The translations under genes and the position numbers were made by a program. Shown here piece after piece: positions 1 to 7,900 of a DNA stretch of 64,000 bases (positions are counted from its first letter, which is position 1; the number at the start of each line of letters is the position of its first letter). Source of the stretch: Planctomycetota bacterium (GTDB taxonomy: Bacteria; Planctomycetota; J058; JAJDCQ01); NCBI GenBank assembly GCA_029260755.1, contig JAJDCQ010000236.1, positions 1 to 64,000 on the forward strand. Reading direction: 5' to 3'. A model generated the notes under the pieces. That model did not search any database and was not told where the DNA came from. It saw nothing but the letters and a program-made list of their open reading frames with translations.

Positions 1-56
1 GAGGCGACGGGAGCCAAGAGAAGGAGCGCCGGGATCGGTCCGCGACGGGGCATCAT
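1..56 (-). CDS. N-terminus of an exported protein, cut by the window edge
   Basis: Reading leftward from a double ATG at 56/53 gives MMPRRGPIPALLLLAPVA, a short basic start followed by a hydrophobic stretch, which looks like the beginning of a signal peptide or lipoprotein signal. A GGAG lies about nine bases upstream of the ATG pair. The rest of the gene is outside the window, so the product is unknown. It lies 80 bp downstream of the gene ending at 137 on the same strand and may be the last member of the left-end operon. Confidence 0.5.
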   Translation of the reverse strand, partial: MMPRRGPIPALLLLAPVA

Positions 57-65
57 CCGAAGCTG

Positions 66-88
66 CTCCGTGCCTCCGTGCCTCCGTG
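66..88. repeat. Three tandem CTCCGTG units
   Basis: Three copies of (C)CTCCGTG follow one another, then GGTT. The repeat is in the gap between two minus-strand genes. It has no obvious coding or hairpin function. Short tracts of this kind may be intergenic repeats dispersed in the genome, but only one locus is visible here. Confidence 0.5.
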
Positions 89-136
89 GTTCCATCTCTT
101 CATCGACCTGAGCGAAGTTGATATGCCCTATCCGGG

Positions 137-652
137 CTAGAACTCGGTCCGCGGGTCCAGCCGCGACTCACCCTCGATCTGGGCGTGGACCCGGTCGGCT
201 CCTCGGCAGAACCGGCGGCAGCCGTCGCAGACGAAGAGCTCGCGGGCGATCCGCCGGAGGACCTGGACGCGCGAAGGGCTGTTCCGCCGCTGGATCCCGC
301 CGGCTCCCCAGTAGTAAAGCTCCTCGTCGTCGGTCCGGTCGCTCGGGCTGCGGTCGGCGATGGCCTGGTCGTCGGGGGTCCTCTCCTCCCGGGGCACCCC
401 GATGAGGTCGCGGCGCATCGGCTCGGCGCATGCGCTGCACGCGGGTCGGGCGCGGTGCCGGAGCAGGAGAGCCACGATCACGGCCGTGATTGCAAGCGCG
501 AATCCGCCGACGGCGAGGGCGGCCTGCTGCGGGTCGGTCAGCGTTCCGACGAGCATCGCCGCGATCCCGACCCCGACGCCGATGACGCCGGCGACCCGAG
601 CGCGACCGCGGGCCTGGACGATCGCAGCCTGGGCGTCGAGATCGTGCTTCAC
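137..652 (-). CDS. Small membrane protein with two cysteine clusters
   Basis: The 171-residue product begins at a GTG that overlaps the TGA of the upstream gene as GTGA, so the two are probably translationally coupled. A first hydrophobic segment is at about residues 20-38 and a second at about 44-63. After the second comes a CSAC motif (CSACAEPM). Near the C-terminus is CDGCRRFC. The two Cys pairs are spaced like the knuckles of a zinc ribbon on the cytoplasmic side, which is inference. I do not recognise the family. It is the penultimate gene of a run that begins with the STAND ATPase at 10141. Confidence 0.65.
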   Translation of the reverse strand: MKHDLDAQAAIVQARGRARVAGVIGVGVGIAAMLVGTLTDPQQAALAVGGFALAITAVIVALLLRHRARPACSACAEPMRRDLIGVPREERTPDDQAIADRSPSDRTDDEELYYWGAGGIQRRNSPSRVQVLRRIARELFVCDGCRRFCRGADRVHAQIEGESRLDPRTEF

Positions 653-1719
653 CGGGGCCGCCTCGTGAAGCTCGCCCACTCGCGGAGCGCGTTGGTCTCG
701 TCGTCGCGCTCGGGCTCGGGGTAGCCCGGGAAGAGCCGGTGGAGGCAGTCGGCCGCCTGGTAGGGAGTGCTTCCCCAGGGCTCGCGGCGCTCGTCGACGC
801 TCGCTCGACACGCCGCGCGGATGGAGCGCTGGAGGAGCCGCTCGATCTCGGGCGTGGCCGGACCGTGATCTCGGACCGCCCAGATCGAGTCGATCACGAC
901 CCCCTGATGCGGGGCGTCGATCAGGGCGCCCCGCGGACCCTCGGGATCGGGGACGAACTCGTTCACCTTCGCCCAGCGCAGGACGATCTCGAGGAGCGCG
1001 ACGGCGCCGGGGGTCCCGAGCGCCAGAACACGGGCCAAGAGCTTCTCGAGGACCAGGGACGGCCAGGCCCAGCGCGACGCGTTCGATGCGATCGCCTCGA
1101 GCTCCGCGATCCAGAGGGCGAGCTGCTTTCGCTTCGAGAGGCGTCGCGCCTTCCGGTCGAGCTCCTCGAGCTCCGCGTCGTCGTGGTGGGCGTCGTCGGC
1201 CTCGGGCCAGCCCCAGGCGCCGTCGTGGTCCTCGACGGCCAGGGCGACCTCGGCCATTCGCGGAAGCGCGGCGAAGACGCCGTCCGCTTCGGCCGCCACG
1301 AGGAGGTCGCGCAGCATCTCGCCGACGCAGGCGACGAGGCTCTCCCCATCGCGGACTGTCTTGCGGCGCCCGCCCGGTCGGATGACGGCGACCGGCTTGC
1401 CCGAGGTCGCGGCGCGGAAGGCCCGCGCCCAGTGGCGGAGCGCGACCGCGTTCGGCTCGATGTGAGACTGCCACGACCCGTCGGAGCTCGCATCCCGGCG
1501 CGTGTCGAGCACGAGCGCCGCCCAGCCCGCCTGATCGAGCTGGTAGCCGAACGTGATGAGGGCGACCGGATCGGCGTCCTTCCCCGGACCCTCGTTCACG
1601 TAGACCGGGTAGTCGGCGACGCGCTCGGCGAGGTGCTCTTCGAGGAGGTCGCGATCGGCGCGCAGATCGATCGTCACCCGCGTCGTGGTGTCCGTCGTCG
1701 CGCTCTTTCGTCTGGTCAT
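649..1719 (-). CDS. Hypothetical protein, 356 aa, in STAND/kinase operon
   Basis: The ATG at 1719 is preceded by GAGGAG at eight bases; a TTG ten codons upstream (1749) is the other possible start. The product is soluble, with no signal peptide or membrane segment. An N-terminal segment of mixed alpha/beta character (YPVYVNEGPG, VALITFGYQLDQAGWAALVLDTRRD) precedes a mainly helical half that could be HEAT-like. The stop overlaps the next gene by four bases. I do not recognise the family. It lies 69 bp downstream of the TPR kinase and is probably cotranscribed, so a partner role for the kinase or ATPase is possible but unsupported by any motif. Confidence 0.7.
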   Translation of the reverse strand: MTRRKSATTDTTTRVTIDLRADRDLLEEHLAERVADYPVYVNEGPGKDADPVALITFGYQLDQAGWAALVLDTRRDASSDGSWQSHIEPNAVALRHWARAFRAATSGKPVAVIRPGGRRKTVRDGESLVACVGEMLRDLLVAAEADGVFAALPRMAEVALAVEDHDGAWGWPEADDAHHDDAELEELDRKARRLSKRKQLALWIAELEAIASNASRWAWPSLVLEKLLARVLALGTPGAVALLEIVLRWAKVNEFVPDPEGPRGALIDAPHQGVVIDSIWAVRDHGPATPEIERLLQRSIRAACRASVDERREPWGSTPYQAADCLHRLFPGYPEPERDDETNALREWASFTRRPR

Positions 1720-1788
1720 GTCGTTCGCTCCTCGGTCGTTCGTCGGCAAGCGCAGAGGGACACGTAGACGAGTGACGGGGGCGCTCGC

Positions 1789-4700
1789 TCAGCGCCCTCG
1801 TCGCGGACGGCGTCGCGCCCGGGCGATCCCGGCCCGGAGGGCGCGGGCGCTCGGATGCGTGGGCGCGATCTCGAGGGCGCGGCTCCAGTCGGCGATCGCG
1901 CCCTCGACGTCGCCCTTCGCGTGGCGCGCGTTTCCGCGGGCGACCCAGGCATCGAGATGGCGCGGGGCGAGCTCGATCGCGCGTCCGTGGTCGGCGATCG
2001 CGCCGTCGAGATCGCCCTTCGCCCGGCGGGCGCGCGCCCGGTTGTTCCAGGCGTGGATGTAGCGCGGGTCGGCCGCGATCGCCGCGTCGAAGTCGGCGAT
2101 CGCCCCGTCGAGGTCGCCGCGCGTCTGACGAGCGTAGCCGCGGTAGCTCCACGCCTCGGCGAAGCCCGGGGCGAGCTCGATCGCCCGGTCGAGGTCCGCG
2201 ATCGCCCCGTCGGTGTCGCCCCGCGCCCCGCGGGCGAACCCCCGGGCGGACCAGCTCTTCGCGATGTCGGGGCCGAGCTCGATCGCACGGTCGTAGTCGC
2301 GGATGGCGCCGTCGAGGTCGCGCTTGGCCATCCGCGCGTTGCCCCGGTTGGCCCACGCCGGCGTCATCCGCGGGTCGAGCTCGATCGCGCGGTCGAAGTC
2401 GGCGATCGCTCCGTCCGGGTCGCCCCGGGCGTATCGGACGCTGCCCCGGTTGATCCGAGCCTCGGCGTAGATCGGATCGAGCTCGACGGCCCGGTCGAGG
2501 CTCGCGAGGGCGGCGCCGAGATCGCCCCGGGCGAGCTGGGCCGTGCCGAGGTTGTTCCACACCTCGGCGAACGAGGGGTCGATCTCGAGCGCGCGCTCGA
2601 AGTCGGCGATGGCCGCGGCGTGGTCGCCGCCGTCGGCGCGCGCGCGGCCGCGCTCGTTCCAGGCCAGCGCGTCCCGGGAGTCGAGCTCGATCGCGCGGCC
2701 GAGGTCCGCGATCGCTCCCGCGAGGTCGCGACCCCGCCGCCGCTCGATGCCGCGCTCCCGATACGCCTCGGCCGTCGGGAGGCCGGGATCGCCCCGAGCG
2801 CCCGGGGCGTCCGCCGGGGAGATCGCCCGGGCCGTGACGCCGAAGGATCGGTCGAGGTCGCGCCGGAGCGGTCCGTCGAGCGCGAAGCGACCGTCGAGAA
2901 GCGCGACGATCGCTTCTCGGTCCTCGCCGAGGCGGGCCAGCGCGATCGCCGAGCTCTGCGCGCGAACCTCGTCCTGCTCGCTCGCGAGATGGAGCCGAAG
3001 CGGCGCGAGCGCTCCCTCATCGACGCCCATGTGGCCGAGCGACTCGGCGCAGAGCTTCGCGAGCCGGAGCTTGCCCGGGCCGAGCGCGCGAGCCTGGGCC
3101 GCCGCGAGGATGTGCGCGGCGCTCGGCGTCGTCGTCGCGAGGCTGTCCGGGCGCTCGCGCCGAGCCCGGAGGGTCAGGCGCTCTTCCGCGCGCGCGATCG
3201 CCATCGCGGCGAGCTCGGGGAGCCGATCACCGGGACGGAGGCGACGCCATCGCTCGACCGCCTCCGCGAGGCCGTCGATCGGGGCGGCGCCCGCGCGGGT
3301 CTCGTCGCGATCGGGCGCGGCGGCGAGGAGGAGCGCTTCGGCCGCGGCGTCGCGGAGCTCGACGGACAGCGCGGCGAGCCGGTCGCCGACGCGACGGGCC
3401 GTCTGGCGGCTCGCCCGCCGGACGAGGAGGAGAAGGGCCTCGCGCCAGCGCTCGTCGTTCTCGAGCTCGTGGGCCCGCGCCGGATCGAGGACGCGCTCGA
3501 TGGCCGCGCGGTGACGCTCGAGCGTCTCGCTCCGGTCTGCCTCGAGCTCCTGGCGCGTCCGGCGGGCGTGCTCGACCTCCTGCGGGTCGGTGGCCGTCTC
3601 CTCCGCGCGACGAAGGGCCGCCGCGGCGACGGCCCACTGCTCCGATGCGCGGGCGGCCTGGGCCAGCTCGAGCGCCGCGCGGGCGGTCTCGGTTCGCGCC
3701 TCGACGTCGTCCGGGGCGAGCGCGATCCACCGGCCGCCGGCCTCGACGGCCTCGAAGCCGGCGGCGAGCATCGCCCCGTCACGGGCGGCGTCGCGGGCAT
3801 GGCCAGCCTCGCCTCCGGTCGACTCGAGGAAGCGCGCCCAGGCATCGCGCGCGCGCTCCCGGGCGGCGGCGGCGAGGGCGCGTCGCTCCGCCTGCGCCGC
3901 GCGACGGGCCTGCGCGATCAGGACGCCCGGCGCGGCGAGGCCACCCACGGCGAGCGCGAGGACGAGGCTGGCGACGAGTCGATTGCGGCGGACCCAGCGC
4001 CAGGCGCGCGCGCGCGGTCCGAGCGGGCGGGCGAGGATGGCCTCGCCGTCGAGCCAGCGGCGGAGCTCCTCGGCGACCTCGGCGGCGCTCTCGTATCGCC
4101 GCTCGGGCTCCTTCTCCATGCAGCGGAGGGTGATCGTCTCCAGGTCGGGGTGGATCGACGGAGCGGTCAGCCGCGGCGACGCGGGCTCGACGGAGACGAC
4201 CATCCGGAGCAGCGCCCACGACTCGTCCGCCTCGAACGGCGGGCTGCCGGTGAGCGCCTCGTAGAGGAGGACGCCGAGCGCCCAGACATCCGTCGTTCGC
4301 CCGAGCGAGCCCGTCTCGCCGCGGACCTGCTCGGGGGCCATGTAGGCCGGCGTCCCGACGATCTCGCCGCTGAGCGTCGGTCCGCGGTGGTCGACGTCGC
4401 GGGCGAGCCCGAAGTCCATCAGGTGGGCCCGGCCGTCCGCGTCGATCATCACGTTCTGCGGCTTGACGTCCCGGTGGATCAGGCCGTGGCCGTGGGCGTG
4501 ATCGAGGGCGGTGGCGACCTCCCGGGCGATGGCGGCGGCCCGCCGGGGCGTCAGCCGCTCGCGGGCGAGGAGCTCGGCGAGGGACTGACCCTCGACGAGG
4601 TCCATCACGAGGAAGGGCTGCCCCTGGTGCTCGCCGACCTCGTGGATCGCGACGATACCCGGGTGATGGAGGCTCGCCACCACGCGGGCCTCGGTCACGA

Positions 4701-4962
4701 ACCGGGCTCGGGCGCGCTCGCTCGTCAGCGCGCTCGCCGTCAGCATCTTGATCGCCACGGCCCGTCGGAGCGCCGTGTCGAAGGCGCGGAGCACGACGCC
4801 CATGCCCCCGCGGCCGAGCTCGGCGCCGAGGGCGTAGCGTCCGACGCGCCGGGTCGGGTCGGCGAGGGCGCGGCGGAGGTCGTCGGTCAGCCCCACCGCC
4901 CGCGTCGAGTCGGCCAAGGTCCGTGTCTCCCCGGTGGCATCGTGCTCGGCGGGGAACGTCAC
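1789..4962 (-). CDS. Transmembrane Ser/Thr protein kinase with C-terminal TPR array
   Basis: This 1057-residue protein has a complete Hanks-type kinase domain at about 43-305: glycine loop LGRGGMG (49-55), catalytic Lys in VAIK (72), HRD (163-165), DFG (183-185) and GTPAYMAPEQ. It should phosphorylate Ser/Thr of unknown targets. One membrane helix follows at about 329-349, so the kinase is cytoplasmic and the rest probably periplasmic. A helical region and about nine 34-residue TPRs (consensus GDLDGAIADFDRAIELDP) fill residues 690-1040. The GTG start lies one base after the TGA of the STAND gene (TGAAGTG), which implies coupled translation. The TPR array is encoded by near-identical 102-bp units at about 1830-2760. 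Confidence 0.93.
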   Translation of the reverse strand: MTFPAEHDATGETRTLADSTRAVGLTDDLRRALADPTRRVGRYALGAELGRGGMGVVLRAFDTALRRAVAIKMLTASALTSERARARFVTEARVVASLHHPGIVAIHEVGEHQGQPFLVMDLVEGQSLAELLARERLTPRRAAAIAREVATALDHAHGHGLIHRDVKPQNVMIDADGRAHLMDFGLARDVDHRGPTLSGEIVGTPAYMAPEQVRGETGSLGRTTDVWALGVLLYEALTGSPPFEADESWALLRMVVSVEPASPRLTAPSIHPDLETITLRCMEKEPERRYESAAEVAEELRRWLDGEAILARPLGPRARAWRWVRRNRLVASLVLALAVGGLAAPGVLIAQARRAAQAERRALAAAARERARDAWARFLESTGGEAGHARDAARDGAMLAAGFEAVEAGGRWIALAPDDVEARTETARAALELAQAARASEQWAVAAAALRRAEETATDPQEVEHARRTRQELEADRSETLERHRAAIERVLDPARAHELENDERWREALLLLVRRASRQTARRVGDRLAALSVELRDAAAEALLLAAAPDRDETRAGAAPIDGLAEAVERWRRLRPGDRLPELAAMAIARAEERLTLRARRERPDSLATTTPSAAHILAAAQARALGPGKLRLAKLCAESLGHMGVDEGALAPLRLHLASEQDEVRAQSSAIALARLGEDREAIVALLDGRFALDGPLRRDLDRSFGVTARAISPADAPGARGDPGLPTAEAYRERGIERRRGRDLAGAIADLGRAIELDSRDALAWNERGRARADGGDHAAAIADFERALEIDPSFAEVWNNLGTAQLARGDLGAALASLDRAVELDPIYAEARINRGSVRYARGDPDGAIADFDRAIELDPRMTPAWANRGNARMAKRDLDGAIRDYDRAIELGPDIAKSWSARGFARGARGDTDGAIADLDRAIELAPGFAEAWSYRGYARQTRGDLDGAIADFDAAIAADPRYIHAWNNRARARRAKGDLDGAIADHGRAIELAPRHLDAWVARGNARHAKGDVEGAIADWSRALEIAPTHPSARALRAGIARARRRPRRGR

Positions 4963-4963
4963 T

Positions 4964-7900
4964 TCAACCGGCGGCGGTCCGGAGTCGATCGGCGGCCAGC
5001 CCGCTCGCCGCCCGGGCGGCGACGATGATGGCGTGGCCGGGGTGGGTCGCCTCGAGCTCGTCCCAGAGGCGGCTCGCCTGGTCCGACGAGGCGCTCGCCG
5101 CGTCGGTCTCGCCGCGGGCTCGGGCGATCGCGGCCGAGAGGTCGAGGGCGCGCGCGAACGCGAGGCGCGCGGCGAGCACCTTCGGGTACTTCGCGACGGC
5201 CTGGTCGAGGGCGGACGTCGCCACGCCGCAGAGCGGCCGGGCTCGGTCGAGGTCGCTCGGCGCGATGATCTCGGCCCGGGTGAGGAGGGTCTGGGCGAGC
5301 GCGACGATGACGGCGGCGGAGTCCTCGGACTCCTCGGTGAGGCGCTTGCCGAACGTGATCGCGAGGGCGGAGGCGTCCGCGGCGAGCTCGTCGTCCCCCT
5401 CGAGGCGGCCGAGCCGGGCGCGGAGGGCGGTGATCGTCGCGAGGCGGCAGCCGACCTCGGGGCTCCGGCCGTTCCGGTCGGCGAGCTCGCTCAGGACGTG
5501 ATACGCGAGGCGGAGCGCCTCGCGCGCGCCGTCGAGGTCGCCGGCGGCCATGAGCGCCTCGCCGAGCCGGAGGCGGGCGTCGCCGAGGGCGGGTCCGAAG
5601 TCGACGTTGCCGGGGTGCTCGGACCAGTGGGCGCCGAGGGTGTCCGACGCCTGGCGCCAGCGGGCGATGGCGTCGGCCGGCCGGCCGAGCGCGGCGTGGA
5701 CCGCTCCGAGCGCGACCAGGCCGAGGCCCTGTCCGTCGCGGAGCTGCAGGGCCTTCCCCCGCTCGGCGCTCAGGCGCTCGCTCAGGGCGACGGCTCGCTC
5801 GGCCGGCCCGGCCGCGTCCTGAGGCTGCCCGAGCCGGAGATGGCAGCGCGCCAGGGTGGCCTCCGCCCGCACCAGCACGGTCGAGACCCACACGTTCCCG
5901 AGGTCGTCGTCGTGGAGCCTCGTCGCGAGCTCGACGGCCTCGACGGCCGCGTCGAGCGCATCGTCGAGGCGGCCTATGTCGGAGAACGAGTAGGCCTGCT
6001 GGGTGAGCGTCTGGGCGAGGAGGAGGCCGGCCTCGACCTTCTCGCCGAAGCTGCTCCAGACGTGGCGGGACTGGGTCGCGGAGGCGTCGAGGGCGCGCTC
6101 CATGTCGGCGTAACGACCGAGCTCCCACCAGACGAGGCCGAGGTTCGAGGTCGCCCGGGCCCAGCCGAGCCAGAGGCCGAGGTCGAACCGGTCGCGCTCG
6201 GCGAGCTCCTTGCGGAACCGCTCGCAGTCGCCGAGGTCCCGCTCCGCCTCGTCGAACCGTCCGAGGGCTCGATGGATCAGGCCGAGCACCTCGAGGGCGG
6301 CGGCGAGGACGTTCTCGAAGCCGACGCTCGAGCCCGCCTCGACCCATCGCGAGCGCAGCCGGGCGACCGAGCCCGCGACGAGCTCCTCGGCGTCGGCCGG
6401 CCGTCCGTCATCCATGAGCTGCTGGCCGAAGCTGATCGACGCGGACGCGTGCTGGAGGAGGGCGTCCTCCCGGTCGGGGTCGCGGTCGAGGGTCGCGGCG
6501 GCGATCGACCGCGCCCGGTCGAAGAGAGCGAGCGCGCCCTCCCCGTCGCCCTGGCCCGAGCGAAGGTGACCGAGGCTCACGAGGAGACCGCAGAGGCGAA
6601 CCGCCGAGGTCGCGTCCTCGGGCGTGGCCAGATGGGCCGCCTCGACGAGCTCGAAGGCTTCGCGATAGGCCTCCTCGGCGGCCGGCTCGTCGCCCTCGAG
6701 CTCGTGGCGGCCGGCGATGCTCTCGAGCAGGTCGGCGAGGCTGTCGCGGTAGACGGCGCTCTCCGGGTTCAGGCGGCTCATCTCGCGGCGGAGCCGGAGC
6801 GTCTCGGCGAACCAGCCGTCGGCCAGGTCGTACCGCCCGGCGGACACCTGCGCCTCGGCGCGCGCCTGGAGGACGACGCAGGCGGCGTGGAGGAAGCCGA
6901 GGTTGCTCGGATGCTCTCGATGAACCTCGGCGAAGGCGTCGTAGGAGCGCGCGAAGGCGCCGTCGGCGTCCTCGAATCGTCCCTGAGCCTTGAGAGCGTA
7001 GGCGTGGCCGAGGTGCGCGTCGGCGATCTGGACCCGGACATCGGTCGCCTCGGGCCGCGCGTCGTCGGCGAATGCGGAGGTCGACTCGATCGCGTGCTCG
7101 AAGGAGGTGGCCGCTTCGGCGGCTTCGCCGAGCTGGTTGTGGAGGAAGCCGAGCGCGTTGAGGACGCGCGCGTTCTGCTGATTGGTCGCGGGGTCGTCTG
7201 GTCTCGCGGCGCGCACCTCGGCGGCGAGGTCGCGCGCCTCCTCGAACGCGCCGCGAGCGCCGGAGGTGTCGCCGAGGCGGGCGAGGATCCCGCCGAGCCC
7301 GCAGAGGGCGCTCACTCGCGCGATCGCGTCCGAGGCGGTCTCGACGATCTCGCGGTACGCATCCCGCGCGGCGGCGTGCCGGCCGCGGGCGTCCTCGATC
7401 CCGGCGATCGAGAGGAGCGCCCACGTTCGCTGGGTCTCGAGCTCGGAGTCGTCGCCGCCAGCGGCCTCGGCCCGCTCGCGGTCGATGATCGCGGTCGCGC
7501 TCCGCAGGTAGGGCAGGGCGGCGAGGGCCAGGCGGGTCGAGGTGATGAACTGGGCGGCCGAGAGGAGCGCCTTCGCGGAGCTGCGGCGGCCGGCCGCCTC
7601 GAACGAGGACGCCATCGCGTCTGCCGAGCGGCTCCCCTGACCGGGGACGTAGTCGCCGGCGGCGCGATCGACGAGGAACTGGGCGGCGACCGTGGTGAGC
7701 CAGGCCGGCGCGTGCTCGACGAGCGGGCCGACCCACTCGAGCCGGGCCTGGTCCGCCCAGTCTCGCAGGAGGAAGCCGAAGGCGCCGGCGTACTCGGGGA
7801 AGACGGTCACCTGCTCGGTCCGCGCCTTCCAGGCGTCGAGCGTCGCCGCGCCTTCGAGCCCGCCGACGGCGCGCGCGAGGCGCCGGTAGACGAGGAACTC

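Noticed and set aside
1830..2760. 102-bp near-identical repeats that could pass for a repeat array
   Set aside because: They encode 34-residue TPR units in frame within the kinase gene.
1855..5028. A plus-strand open frame as long as the TPR kinase gene
   Set aside because: It mirrors the kinase on the other strand, and the kinase has complete catalytic motifs while this frame has none.
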